DNA of 37,001 nucleotides from Actinomycetes bacterium (GCA_023396115.1 JAEWXC010000094.1:1-37001); one strand, 5' to 3'. Shown: positions 7,838-16,506, numbered from the stretch's first letter. Notes: generated from the sequence alone by a model not told the origin. Made by a program: numbers and translations.

Positions 7838-8445
7838 ACGACGACGAACTGTTCGCCCGTCTGGGGTCGATCGACCCCGCCGCCGAACTCCCTCCTGCCG
7901 ACCCGCACCGGGTCGCCCGACTGATGGAGGCAGCCATGTCCGAGTCCACCCAGAACACCACCCAGCCCACGGGGCGCCGCGGTTGGCAGGTCGCGGTCGC
8001 CGCAGCGGCGGTCGCCGCGGTCGCCGGCGCCGGCGTCTTCTTCGCCACGAACGGTGACGACGACACCCCGCCGGTCGCCCGGGACACGACCGAGGGCACC
8101 GTGCTCACGCTGACCCTGCCCGCCCAGCCGCCCGGCCGCTGCATGGTGCCCACCGCCGACGCCCTGGCGGACACCGACACCGCCGTGGCCGCCACGGTCA
8201 CCGGCGTCGAGGGCGACGTGATCACCCTCGAGGTCGACACCACCTACGCCGGCCAGGAGGCCGACACGCTCCAGCTCGACGCCGCCGGTCCCGGTGGCGG
8301 GGGCCTGGGCGAGGAGGAGTCCTCGTTCGTCGAGGGCCAGGAGTACCTGGTCGCCGCCACCGACGGCCAGGTCGTGCTCTGCGGGTTCAGCGCCGAGAAG
8401 AACCCGGAGCTGACCCAGATGTACAGCGAGGCCTTCGGCAAGTGA
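7834..8445 (+). CDS. membrane-anchored anti-sigma-like protein
   Basis: A 203-residue single-pass protein starting inside the stop codon of the sigma factor gene. Residues 1-48 are charged and cytoplasmic in character (MNDDELFARLGSIDPA at the start). Residues 51-72 form one transmembrane helix of alanine and valine ending in GVFFATN. The rest is an acidic extracellular part of about 130 residues with two cysteines (CMVPTADAL and LCGFSAEKN) that could form a disulfide. No zinc-binding HxxxCxxC motif of ZAS anti-sigma factors is present. Position and topology support an anti-sigma role, with the outer part sensing a signal, but no recognised domain proves it. Confidence 0.6.
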   Translation: MNDDELFARLGSIDPAAELPPADPHRVARLMEAAMSESTQNTTQPTGRRGWQVAVAAAAVAAVAGAGVFFATNGDDDTPPVARDTTEGTVLTLTLPAQPPGRCMVPTADALADTDTAVAATVTGVEGDVITLEVDTTYAGQEADTLQLDAAGPGGGGLGEEESSFVEGQEYLVAATDGQVVLCGFSAEKNPELTQMYSEAFGK

Positions 8446-8484
8446 CCGGGCTGTCGTGAACGCCGGGAGCGGGGAGAGCACCAC

Positions 8485-10215
8485 GTGAGGAAGTTCGTCG
8501 CCTCAGCAGCCATGCTGGTGGCACTGACCGCGCTGGTGTGTCTCCCCGCTCTCGTCCACGACTCCGTCCGGGATGCCCCGGACGCCTACGAGCCGACCCG
8601 GATCACCCGCTACGACGCCCGGTTCGTGGTCGACGACCGCGGCCGGATGGACGCCGTCGAGACCCTCGACGTCAGCGTCGGGAGCGACCGGCACGGCATC
8701 TTCCGGTTCTTCGACACCTTCGACCCCAACGCCCCGCGTGAGCACCGGCGGGCCCACGACCTGACGGTGACCCGCAACGGCCGCGTCGAACCCTGGGCCG
8801 ACGAGAGCTCCGGCTGGGGCCGCTACCAGGTCGCGAAGGTCGGCGACGCGGACCGCACCCTGGACGCCGGGGTGCACACCTACGAGCTGTCCTACCGGGT
8901 CGACGACGTGCTGCTGGCCGGCGTGGACGGCGAGGCCCGGTTCTACTGGAACCTCGTCCCGCCGGGCTGGCAGCAGCAGATCGGCACCACCCATCTGAGC
9001 GTCGACCTGCCCGCGGCCGTGGTCGGCGAGCCGCGCTGCATGGTCGGGCAGGGCAGGGCAGACGGCTGCACCGCCCAGCTGGAGGACGACGGTCGCCGGA
9101 TCGTGGTCAGCACCGGCGGACTGGACCGGCGCACCCCGGTGACGATCGACGCCCAGCTGGCGATGACCGCCCCCGACCCCGAGCACCAGATGCCGTGGCA
9201 CACCCGCTGGCACCGGGTGCTGGGCTCCTGGCTGCCGGGGCCCCCGCTGGTGCTGCTGCTCACCGCCGGGGCGGCGTGGCTGGGCTGGCGCCGTTCGCGC
9301 CGCAGCTTCGAGACGGCCCCCGGCTTTCCGCTGACCTACGCCCCGCCGGAGGGGATCGGACCCGCGCAAGCAGGGTTCGTGCTGCGCGAGAGGAGCACCC
9401 GGGACCACTACGTCGGCAACCTGATGCACGCCGCCCAGCAGGGCCTGACCACGCTGGAGGTGACCGACCGCGGCTGGACCGTCACCGGGCTGGACGGCGT
9501 CACCGCGACCGACCCGGTCACCGCCGCCCAGGCCCACTCCCTGGGGGTGACGCCCGGGCAGGCGTTCACCGCGCTCCCGGACAGCGTCACCGCCGGGCGG
9601 ACCCTCTCCAGCTCGGTGTCGGCCACGGGGACCGCGGTCAAGGAGTGGGCGCTGCGCGAGGGCGTCATGAGCGCCTCCCCGCGCACCGCCTGGCTCACCG
9701 TCATCGGCGCGGCGGTGCTGGCGGCCTTCCTGTTCGGCTTCGCCCCGGCCACCATGGTGGCGCTGGTCCCCGGCGGCTACGCGGTGTTCGGGTTCTGGGC
9801 GCTGATGCCCGGCTCCTCGACCCGCCGCACCGCCCGCGGGCGTGAGCTGTGGAGCCGCGTCGGCGGGTTCGAGCGGGTGCTGTCCACCCCGTCGAGCCGG
9901 GACCGGTTCGACTTCTCCGGGCGTGAGGAGCTCTACACCGCCTACATCCCGTGGGCGGTGGCCTTCGGGTGTGCCGAGGCCTGGGCGGCCAAGTACACCG
10001 CGGAGACCGGCAGCCCGCCGCCCGAGCCGCACTACCTGGCCGGTGCCGGCGCGGGCGCCGGGGCAGGCCAGGTCGGGCGGGCCGTGCAGGAGAGCTTCAG
10101 CCGGACGCTCGACAGCGCCATCTCCAGCTACGCGGCCACCCAGTCCTCCTCGTCCTCCGGCGGCGGCTCGTCGGGTGGCGGTGGCGGCGGGGGCGGCGGC
10201 GGTGGTTCCTGGTGA
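8485..10215 (+). CDS. DUF2207 family membrane protein
   Basis: A 576-residue protein with an N-terminal signal or anchor helix (residues 1-25, starting MRKFVASAAMLVALTALVC). An extracellular beta-rich DUF2207 region runs to about residue 235, with ITRYDARFVVDDRGRMDAVE and FYWNLVPPGW. A transmembrane helix follows near 245-270, then a cytoplasmic part and two close helices around 400-440. The C terminus is low-complexity glycine and serine ending in GSW, as is usual in this family. The GTG at 8485 follows a GGGGAGAG ribosome binding site. LemA is encoded immediately downstream, a frequent pairing; both are thought to act at the cell envelope but their biochemical role is not established. Whether it belongs to the sigma-factor operon is likely from spacing (39 bases) but unproven. 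Confidence 0.8.
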   Translation: MRKFVASAAMLVALTALVCLPALVHDSVRDAPDAYEPTRITRYDARFVVDDRGRMDAVETLDVSVGSDRHGIFRFFDTFDPNAPREHRRAHDLTVTRNGRVEPWADESSGWGRYQVAKVGDADRTLDAGVHTYELSYRVDDVLLAGVDGEARFYWNLVPPGWQQQIGTTHLSVDLPAAVVGEPRCMVGQGRADGCTAQLEDDGRRIVVSTGGLDRRTPVTIDAQLAMTAPDPEHQMPWHTRWHRVLGSWLPGPPLVLLLTAGAAWLGWRRSRRSFETAPGFPLTYAPPEGIGPAQAGFVLRERSTRDHYVGNLMHAAQQGLTTLEVTDRGWTVTGLDGVTATDPVTAAQAHSLGVTPGQAFTALPDSVTAGRTLSSSVSATGTAVKEWALREGVMSASPRTAWLTVIGAAVLAAFLFGFAPATMVALVPGGYAVFGFWALMPGSSTRRTARGRELWSRVGGFERVLSTPSSRDRFDFSGREELYTAYIPWAVAFGCAEAWAAKYTAETGSPPPEPHYLAGAGAGAGAGQVGRAVQESFSRTLDSAISSYAATQSSSSSGGGSSGGGGGGGGGGGSW

Positions 10216-10276
10216 GCCGCGCCGGAACCGCTAGATTCGCAGCCAGCTCCACCCCACCGACTCCCCGGGAGACCCC

Positions 10277-10837
10277 ATGATCGTCCTGCTGGTCCTGCTC
10301 GTCCTCGTGCTCGCCGTGGTCGGGTTCGTGGTGGCGGGGTTCAACCTGTTGCGCCGCTCCGACATCGGTGCCCAGGAGGCGCTCGGCGGCATCGACGTGC
10401 AGCTGACCCGTCGGGCCGAGCTGATCCCGAACCTGGTCGAGACGGTCAAGGGGTACGCCGCGCACGAGAAGGGCCTGCTGGAGTCGATCACCGCCGCCCG
10501 CGCCCAGGTGCAGCAGGCCGCGCAGGGCGATGACGTCGCGGCCCGGGCCGCGGCCGACGCGCAGCTGCAGGGCGCGCTGGTCAACCTCAGCGCGGTCGCG
10601 GAGAACTACCCGGAGCTGAAGGCCAACACCAACTTCCTGGAGCTGCAGAAGCAACTGGCCGAGACCGAGAACCAGCTCTCCTTCAGCCGGCAGTACTACA
10701 ACGACGCCGTGCGCACCCTCAACAACGCCACGCAGACGATCCCGTGGATGTTCCTCACCGGGGTCGCGGGGGTCTCCAAGCGCGACTTCTACGAGGCTCC
10801 GGCCAGCCACGACGCCCCGCCCACCGTCTCCTTCTGA
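10277..10837 (+). CDS. LemA family protein
   Basis: The 186-residue protein begins with one transmembrane helix (residues 2-24, VLLVLLVLVLAVVGFVVAGF). It continues with the LemA signature: a short NLL, then LTRRAELIPNLVETVKGYA at 46-64 and a long helical region ending in SFSRQYYNDAVRTLNN. The family has an N-terminal anchor and a helical bundle; its role is unknown, with proposed links to envelope stress and to DUF2207 or TPM-domain partners. ATG at 10277 is preceded by CCGGGAGACCCC. A TAGATT -10-like box lies at 10232-10237, so it may have its own promoter as well as read-through from the DUF2207 gene. Confidence 0.9.
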   Translation: MIVLLVLLVLVLAVVGFVVAGFNLLRRSDIGAQEALGGIDVQLTRRAELIPNLVETVKGYAAHEKGLLESITAARAQVQQAAQGDDVAARAAADAQLQGALVNLSAVAENYPELKANTNFLELQKQLAETENQLSFSRQYYNDAVRTLNNATQTIPWMFLTGVAGVSKRDFYEAPASHDAPPTVSF

Positions 10838-10856
10838 GTCGCCCCCGGCCCGCGGG

Positions 10857-11465
10857 TCAGAACACCCCGCGTGGACGGAACTGCACCGAGACCCGGGGTC
10901 CGGCGTGGGCCTGCTTGGGCACCGCGTGCTCGAAGGTGCGCTGGCAGCTGCCGCCCATCACGACCAGGTCCCCGTGACCCAGCAGCACGGCGGTGGAGGG
11001 TCCGCCGCCGCGGGGGCGCAGCAGCAGCCGACGGGGGTCGCCCAGGGAGACGATGGCCACCATCGTGTCCTCGCTCGCGCCCCGACCGATGGTGTCGCCG
11101 TGCCAGGCCACCGAGTCCCGACCGTCGCGGTACAGACAGCAGCCGGCGGTCGCGAACGGTTCACCGAGCTCGGGCAGGTAGTGGGCGTCGAGCTCGGTCC
11201 GGGCCCGGGTCAGCGCCGGGTGGGGGAGCGGGTCGCCCTCGCCGTAGGTGTGCAGCAGCCGCGGCACGTCGACCACCCGGTCGTACATCTGACGCCGTTC
11301 GGCCCGCCACGGGGTCCGGTGCAGCAGGGCGCTGAGCACCTCGTCGGGTTCGCTCAACCAGGTGCGTTGCACGTCGAGCCACGCCCCGCGGCCCAGCTGC
11401 CGGCGCTCGGGCGTCAGCAGCATCGTGCCCGGGGCCGGGAACAGGGTCGCCTGGTAGTCCGCCAC
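10857..11465 (-). CDS. AlkB-like 2OG-Fe(II) oxygenase (DNA/RNA dealkylation)
   Basis: The 202-residue protein matches the size and core of AlkB-type dioxygenases, which remove alkyl groups from bases using iron, oxygen and 2-oxoglutarate. The iron ligands are visible as WHGD (His-x-Asp) and the later histidine in TFEHAVPK. The 2-oxoglutarate-binding arginines are in PRVSVQFRPR at the C terminus. GTG at 11465 was chosen because a minus-strand TAGGGT -10 (11478-11473) lies 7 bases upstream; the frame stays open much further upstream, across the GntR gene on the other strand, and that extension is not coding. It converges with lemA (19 bases between stops). Confidence 0.87.
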   Translation of the reverse strand: MADYQATLFPAPGTMLLTPERRQLGRGAWLDVQRTWLSEPDEVLSALLHRTPWRAERRQMYDRVVDVPRLLHTYGEGDPLPHPALTRARTELDAHYLPELGEPFATAGCCLYRDGRDSVAWHGDTIGRGASEDTMVAIVSLGDPRRLLLRPRGGGPSTAVLLGHGDLVVMGGSCQRTFEHAVPKQAHAGPRVSVQFRPRGVF

Positions 11466-11604
11466 GGCCCCCACCCTACGCCGATCTTCGATCACCCGTT
11501 CGAATGACGGCCGGGTCCGACGATCGGTCAGGCCGCACCGCCCGTTCGGGCCACTTCGCCCCACTCGCCGGACGCGACGTCGGGCGCGACCTAGGGTGAC
11601 CGGT

Positions 11605-12336
11605 GTGACAGCCCAGTCCGCCACGCCGGGGGAGGACGGCTCGCGCCGGGCGCTCAAGCACGTCCAGGTGCGCGAGTACGTCCGGGACCTGCTGCGTGAC
11701 GCCTCCAGCGGGACGGCCGCGCCGTCCGAGCGGGACCTGGTGGCCCGCTTCGGGGTGGCCCGGATGACGGTGCGCCAGGCCATCGACGCGCTGGTGGCCG
11801 AGGGCGTCCTGGAACGGATCCCGGGCCGCGGCACCTTCGTCGGCCGCCGGGACGTCAGCCCCTCGCGGGTCACCGGACTCACCGAGGAGGCGGTGCGCAA
11901 CGGCAGCACCGTCGAGTCGCGCACGCTCTTCCTGGGCCGCGCCCGCGCCACCGAGTCCCTGGCCCGCGCCCTGGAGGTGACCGCGGACGACCCGGTGCTG
12001 CGCTGGGAGCGTCTGCGGTTGGTCGACGGCCAGGTGGTGTCCTTCTCGGTGGTCTACCTCAACGAGGCGTTGTTCCCCGGCTTCCTGCTCGACCGGCCCC
12101 CGCACAGCCTCTACGACGAGCTGCAGTCCCGGGGCCTGCACCCGACCTGGGCCGAGGACGTGCTCCGCTCGGCGGTGGCCGGCGACCGGGAGGCCGAACT
12201 GCTGCAGCTGGAGCCCGGCAGCCCGGTGCTGCGGCAGCAGCGGCGCTCGGTGAACCGGGACCGGACCGTCGAGGTCAGCGAGTCCAGCCACCGGGTCGAC
12301 CGGATCCGCGCGAGGTTCCTGACCGGCGGGTCCTGA
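11605..12336 (+). CDS. GntR family transcriptional regulator (HutC/UTRA type)
   Basis: A 243-residue regulator with an N-terminal winged helix-turn-helix (about 20-80: PSERDLVARFGVARMTVRQA and ERIPGRGTFV) and a C-terminal UTRA-like ligand domain (about 95-235, with PVLRWERLRLVDGQ and the ending VSESSHRVDRIRARF). This arrangement is the HutC subfamily, whose ligands are often sugars, amino acids or phosphonates. The GTG at 11605 lies 7 bases after TAGGGT (11592-11597), so the mRNA is probably leaderless. No transporter or catabolic operon is adjacent: upstream is the divergent AlkB gene, downstream a sulfotransferase-like gene. Its target is unknown. Confidence 0.88.
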   Translation: MTAQSATPGEDGSRRALKHVQVREYVRDLLRDASSGTAAPSERDLVARFGVARMTVRQAIDALVAEGVLERIPGRGTFVGRRDVSPSRVTGLTEEAVRNGSTVESRTLFLGRARATESLARALEVTADDPVLRWERLRLVDGQVVSFSVVYLNEALFPGFLLDRPPHSLYDELQSRGLHPTWAEDVLRSAVAGDREAELLQLEPGSPVLRQQRRSVNRDRTVEVSESSHRVDRIRARFLTGGS

Positions 12337-12540
12337 GCCCTGATCCACCGATCCACCCGCTGCTGCGCGTCACCAGCTGGGCACCTCGGCTGCGTTGCAC
12401 CAGTTCACCGGGCAACCAGCACGCGCTCACTGGTGTGCCTTGCCGAGCCACGCATCTGATGCCGCTCGCGACGCGGCCGGCCGGTGGATCCGGGCTGAGC
12501 ACGCGGTCAGGCACCCGGAAGCAGGCGGTGGTGCGCTGGC

Positions 12541-12546
12541 TATCAT
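12541..12546 (+). promoter_or_regulatory. -10 box of the sulfotransferase-like gene
   Basis: TATCAT is the closest match to the TATAAT consensus among the leaderless promoters seen here, and lies 7 bases before the ATG at 12554. The 200 bases upstream (12337-12540) hold no other recognisable gene. Confidence 0.5.
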
Positions 12547-12553
12547 GCGCCCC

Positions 12554-14338
12554 ATGACCTCCGTGGCTCCGCTCCCGGCCGGTACCCGGCTGTTCCACGT
12601 CGGGCCGCACAAGACCGGGACGTCCGCGGTCCAGGCCGCCTTCCACCAGGTGCGCGAGACGCTCCCGGCGCTCGGCGCCGCCTACCCCGACCCGCGGCCC
12701 CAGGCCTACCGGGCCGCCGTGGGTCTGCTGGGCACCGACGGCCAGCTCGGCAGCGGATCGTGGGACGTGTCGTCGTGGGACGAGCTGGTCGGGCGGCTGG
12801 AGGATGCCGGTGACCTGCGCGCGGTGGTCAGCTCGGAGTCCTTCTGCGCGCTGCGCCCCGAGGGCATCCAGCAGCTGGGTCAGGACGTGGGCCACGACAG
12901 GACCCACGTCGTGCGCATGGTCCGTCGCTTCGACAAGCTGATCCCGTCCTTCTGGCAGCAGCGCATCGTCGCCGGGGTGCGGCTGCCCTTCGACACGTGG
13001 CTGAGCACGATCCTCGACAACCCCGACTCCGGGTTCTGGTACCGCCAGGCCTGGGGAGGCATGACGCGCCGGTGGGTCGAGGAGTTCGGCCCGGACCGGG
13101 TCAGCGTGGTCGTGGTCGACGAGACCGACCACCGCTGGCAGCTCGAGGTGTTCGAGCAGCTCCTCGGCCTCCCCGCGGGGGCGCTGCCGCTGGTGGAGGG
13201 CAAGGGGAACCGGTCGCTCAACGCGGGCGAGACCGAGTTGCTCCGCTCGGTGAACGGCCCGTTGCGCGCCCACGACTGGAACCCGAAGCTGCACTTCCGG
13301 ATGGTGCGGATGGGCGCGAGCCGCGACCTCAAGGCTGAACCCCGCGACCCCGCCGGCGCCAAGATCCTGCTGCCCCCGGACCGTCTCGACCAGTTGCGCG
13401 AACTCACCGAGCGCCAGATCGAGGAGCTGCAGGGACTCGGCGTCCGGATCATCGGCGACCTGGACCTGCTGCGCGCCGAGCCGGCGACCTCCGAGTGGGA
13501 GCGTCCGAGCACGGTCCCGGCCTCCGCGGCGGCCGCTGCCCTGCACGGCGTGGTGCAGCGGGTCCGGAGTGGCCGCAACGTGCCGGTCCACGCCGACGGC
13601 AGCCCCGCCCTGGAGGCCGACGCGCCCGCACCCGGTGCGGCGACCGGCCCCGGTGTCGTGGTCGTCGCGCCCGGACCGGCCGGTGACCACCTGCGGGCCC
13701 GCACGACGCCCCCGGGACGGCTGGGCAAGGCGGTGCTGTGGTGGCCGGGCCTGGCCCAGGTGCTCGTCGGGGGCTGGCAGCAGGACCTGCTGCGCGGCCC
13801 GGTCGTGGACTGGGAGCAGTGGCTCGACGAGCACGGCGAGCGGTGGGCCGACCAGGCCGTCACCGAGCTGGAGCGGGCCCGACGTCGGCACCGGTCCGCC
13901 CCGCTGGTGCTGGGTGACGCCTACGTGTTGACGAAGCGGCTCGACGAGGTCGGGGTGGTCCCCGGTGACGGGTCGTCGTCCACGCGCCGTTCGCTGCTGA
14001 CGCCGGTGGAGCTGCAGGCCCTGGTGGAGCTGGGCCGTCGCCCCGAGCCGCTGGACGAGCAGGAGTGGCAGCGCTTCGCGGCCGACGGGGCTGCCGCGTT
14101 CGTGTGCCGGATCGAGGCGGTGATGAAGCGTGTCGGTGCGCAGGACTGGCCCGAGCACCTCCAGCCGTACGTCGACCGGGTGGCTGCGGTGACCGCGTCC
14201 GGGACCGTGGTCGGACGGCACCGGCGCCGGATGCTGGTGCCCGACCCCGAGAACCGCATCACCTCGCGGGCCGCGGGCCGGATGCTCGCCGGGGCGCTGG
14301 CGGCCTCGGACACCAACTGGACTCCTGCGCCCCGCTGA
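12554..14338 (+). CDS. sulfotransferase-like protein with unassigned C-terminal region
   Basis: The 594-residue protein starts with LFHVGPHKTGTSAVQ (13-27), the P-loop-like site that holds the 5'-phosphosulfate of PAPS in sulfotransferases. SSESFCAL (about 96-103) is placed like the second nucleotide-binding segment. VVRMVRRFDKLIPSFWQQ and a GKGNRSLN stretch are also typical of bacterial sulfotransferase-like proteins. This domain ends near residue 310. The remaining 280 residues comprise an alanine- and proline-rich linker (about 320-390) and a separate domain (about 395-590) that I do not recognise. It contains LGKAVLWWPGLAQVLVGGW and DPENRITSRAAGRMLAGALA. The start was fixed by the TATCAT box 7 bases upstream. 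No glycan or polysaccharide genes flank it. Possible roles include sulfation of a surface glycan; acceptor unknown. Confidence 0.65.
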   Translation: MTSVAPLPAGTRLFHVGPHKTGTSAVQAAFHQVRETLPALGAAYPDPRPQAYRAAVGLLGTDGQLGSGSWDVSSWDELVGRLEDAGDLRAVVSSESFCALRPEGIQQLGQDVGHDRTHVVRMVRRFDKLIPSFWQQRIVAGVRLPFDTWLSTILDNPDSGFWYRQAWGGMTRRWVEEFGPDRVSVVVVDETDHRWQLEVFEQLLGLPAGALPLVEGKGNRSLNAGETELLRSVNGPLRAHDWNPKLHFRMVRMGASRDLKAEPRDPAGAKILLPPDRLDQLRELTERQIEELQGLGVRIIGDLDLLRAEPATSEWERPSTVPASAAAAALHGVVQRVRSGRNVPVHADGSPALEADAPAPGAATGPGVVVVAPGPAGDHLRARTTPPGRLGKAVLWWPGLAQVLVGGWQQDLLRGPVVDWEQWLDEHGERWADQAVTELERARRRHRSAPLVLGDAYVLTKRLDEVGVVPGDGSSSTRRSLLTPVELQALVELGRRPEPLDEQEWQRFAADGAAAFVCRIEAVMKRVGAQDWPEHLQPYVDRVAAVTASGTVVGRHRRRMLVPDPENRITSRAAGRMLAGALAASDTNWTPAPR

Positions 14339-14347
14339 GCCAGCCGC

Positions 14348-15985
14348 TCAGGGCACCTGGTCGGCGTCGACGATCGAGTAGGCGTAGCCCTGCTCGGCCA
14401 GGAACCGCTGCCGGTTCTGGGCGAACTCGGCGTCGACGGTGTCGCGGGTGACCACGGTGTAGAAGTGCGCGGAGCGGCCCTCGCCCTTGGGGCGCAGCAG
14501 CCGACCCAGCCGCTGGGCCTCCTCCTGGCGGGAGCCGAACGAGCCGCTGACCTGGATCGCGACCTCGGCCTGGGGCAGGTCGACGGAGAAGTTCGCGACC
14601 TTGCTGACCACCAGCAGCCGCTCCTCGCCGGAGCGGAACGCGTCGAAGAGGCGCTGGCGTTCCTTGACCGGTGTCTCCCCGGTGATCACCGGGGCGCCCA
14701 GCGAGGTGGCGATCTCGTCCAACTGGTCCAGGTACTGCCCGATCACCAGGGTCGGTTGGGTGGCGTGCCGCTCCACCAGCCGGCGCAGCACCAGGGTCTT
14801 CTCGCCGGTGCAGGCCGCCAGCCGGTACCTGTCCTCGGCCTCCGCGGTGGCGTAGGCGAGCCGCTCGCCGTCGGGCAGCGAGACCCGCACCTCGACACAC
14901 TCTGCCGGCGCGATCCAGCCCTGTGCCTCGATGTCCTTCCAGGGCGCGTCGTAGCGCTTCGGCCCGATCAGGCTGAACACGTCACCCTCACGGCCGTCCT
15001 CGCGGACCAGGGTCGCGGTCAGCCCGATCCGGCGCCGTGCCTGCAGGTCCGCGGTCATCCGGAAGATCGGCGCCGGGAGCAGGTGCACCTCGTCGTAGAC
15101 CACCAGACCCCAGTCGCGGGCGTCCAGCAGCTCCAGGTGCGGGTAGGTGCCCTTCCGGCGCAGGGTCAGCACCTGGTAGGTGGCGATGGTGACCGGGCGG
15201 ACCTCCTTGACCGCGCCGGAGTACTCGCCGATCTCGTCCTCGGTCAGCGTGGTGCGGCGCAGCAACTCGTCCTTCCACTGCCGCGCCGAGACGGTGTTGG
15301 TGACCAGGATCAGCGTGGTCGCGCGGGCGTGGGCCATCGCGGCCGCGCCGACGATCGTCTTCCCGGCACCGCACGGCAGCACCACCACCCCGGAGCCGCC
15401 GTGCCAGAACGACTCCGCGGCGTCACGCTGGTAGTCGCGCAACTCCCAGCCGTCGGTGACCAGGTCGATCGGGTGCGCCTCCCCGTCGACGTAGCCGGCG
15501 AAGTCCTCGGCGGGCCAGCCCAGCTTGAGCAGCGCCTGCTTGAGGTTGCCGCGCTCGGAGGGGTGCACCGCGACGGTGTCCTCGTCGATCCGGGCGCCCA
15601 GCATCCCGGCGACCTTCTTGGCCCGCAGCACCTCCTCCAGCACCGGCCGGTCTACCGAGACCAGGACCAGCCCGTGCACCGGGTGCTTGGTCAGCTGCAG
15701 ACGCCCGTAGCGCCCCATCGTCTCGGCCACGTCGACCAGCAGGCCCTGCGGCACCGCGTAGCGGGAGTAGGTGAGCAGGGTGTCGACCACCTGCTCGGCG
15801 TCGTGCCCGGCGGCGCGGGCGTTCCACAACCCCAGCGGGGTGAGCCGGTAGGTGTGCACGTGCTCGGGGGAACGCTCCAGCTCGGCGAACGGGGCGATCG
15901 CCTTGCGGCAGTCGGAGGCGCGCGGGTGGTCGATCTCCAGCAGCAGGGTCTTGTCGGACTGGACGATGAGCGGTCCGTCGGTCAA
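14348..15985 (-). CDS. XPB/ERCC3-type DNA repair helicase
   Basis: A 545-residue superfamily 2 helicase of the bacterial XPB group. The N-terminal 180 residues form the damage-recognition-like part (starting with a SDKTLLLEIDH strand). The Walker A motif CGAGKT lies at 205-210, DEVH at 298-301, TATLVRED at 323-330 (including the RED motif characteristic of XPB), and motif VI-like QRLGRLLRP near the C terminus. It unwinds DNA 3'-5' using ATP; the bacterial proteins are believed to act in repair but their precise role is unsettled. The TTG start at 15985 overlaps the TGA of the CGNR gene (TTGA) and follows GGAAGG, implying coupled translation. The frame continues open far upstream but that part is antisense-like GC-rich sequence. 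Confidence 0.92.
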   Translation of the reverse strand: MTDGPLIVQSDKTLLLEIDHPRASDCRKAIAPFAELERSPEHVHTYRLTPLGLWNARAAGHDAEQVVDTLLTYSRYAVPQGLLVDVAETMGRYGRLQLTKHPVHGLVLVSVDRPVLEEVLRAKKVAGMLGARIDEDTVAVHPSERGNLKQALLKLGWPAEDFAGYVDGEAHPIDLVTDGWELRDYQRDAAESFWHGGSGVVVLPCGAGKTIVGAAAMAHARATTLILVTNTVSARQWKDELLRRTTLTEDEIGEYSGAVKEVRPVTIATYQVLTLRRKGTYPHLELLDARDWGLVVYDEVHLLPAPIFRMTADLQARRRIGLTATLVREDGREGDVFSLIGPKRYDAPWKDIEAQGWIAPAECVEVRVSLPDGERLAYATAEAEDRYRLAACTGEKTLVLRRLVERHATQPTLVIGQYLDQLDEIATSLGAPVITGETPVKERQRLFDAFRSGEERLLVVSKVANFSVDLPQAEVAIQVSGSFGSRQEEAQRLGRLLRPKGEGRSAHFYTVVTRDTVDAEFAQNRQRFLAEQGYAYSIVDADQVP

Positions 15986-16494
15986 CGGGGGGCCTTCCGG
16001 GTCGAGCGGGTGCGGGCCCGGTGCGCGGCGACGTGCAACCGGGTGGAGCAGCGGGTGGAGCAGAAGCGGCGGGTGGCGCCCGGCGAGGTGTCCACCCAGA
16101 CGTTGGTGCAGCCCTCGCCGTGGCAGAAGCCGAACCGGGGGCGGCCGGGGCGCAGCAGCAACGAGGCCAACCCGAGCAGCACCTGCCCGGTGAGCAGCTC
16201 GGCGGCGGTGGCCCCGGACGGCGTGAACCGACCTGTGGGATCCCCGAGCTGGACCTGCGGCACCACCCGGTGCGCCACGAGCAGGTCGTTCAGGGCGTCG
16301 GCCGCCCGGTCCAGGTCCTCGTTCTGGGCCAGGGTGACCACGACCAGCAGGTCGCGGCGCAGCGCCGCCAGCACCGGCAGGTCCTCCGCGCCGGGCCGGG
16401 GGCCGTCGACGGGCAGCGCGAGCAGGTCGTCGGAGTGGGTGAGCGGACTGTTCAGCAGGGCCGCAGCCCGGCCCGCGTACCCCACGTAGTCCAT
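15982..16494 (-). CDS. CGNR zinc-finger domain protein
   Basis: The protein is about 170 residues. An N-terminal helical part resembles the ABATE domain (MDYVGYAGRAAALLNSPLT at the start, later VVTLAQNEDLDRAADALNDL). A C-terminal CGNR-type zinc finger contains FCHGEGCTNVWVDTSPGATR then RFCSTRCSTRLHVAAHR. The four cysteines are in the right places, but the name-giving CGNR tetrapeptide is CSTR here. Such proteins are thought to bind DNA or RNA as stress regulators. It sits between two helicase-related genes and overlaps the XPB gene by four bases, so a regulatory or accessory role for that operon is a fair inference. The ATG at 16494 lies 6 bases after a TAGGAT -10 box. Confidence 0.82.
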   Translation of the reverse strand: MDYVGYAGRAAALLNSPLTHSDDLLALPVDGPRPGAEDLPVLAALRRDLLVVVTLAQNEDLDRAADALNDLLVAHRVVPQVQLGDPTGRFTPSGATAAELLTGQVLLGLASLLLRPGRPRFGFCHGEGCTNVWVDTSPGATRRFCSTRCSTRLHVAAHRARTRSTRKAPR

Positions 16495-16500
16495 GTCCCG

Positions 16501-16506
16501 ATCCTA
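16501..16506 (-). promoter_or_regulatory. -10 box made from the upstream stop codon
   Basis: On the minus strand TAGGAT (16506-16501) lies 6 bases before the ATG of the CGNR gene. Its first three bases are the TAG stop codon of the 752-residue helicase-associated gene. This would allow the CGNR-XPB pair to be transcribed as a leaderless mRNA independently of the gene upstream. Confidence 0.5.

Noticed and set aside
12275..14221. 648-codon minus-strand frame opposite the sulfotransferase-like gene
   Set aside because: Antisense composition artefact; the plus frame has PAPS-type motifs and a leaderless promoter.
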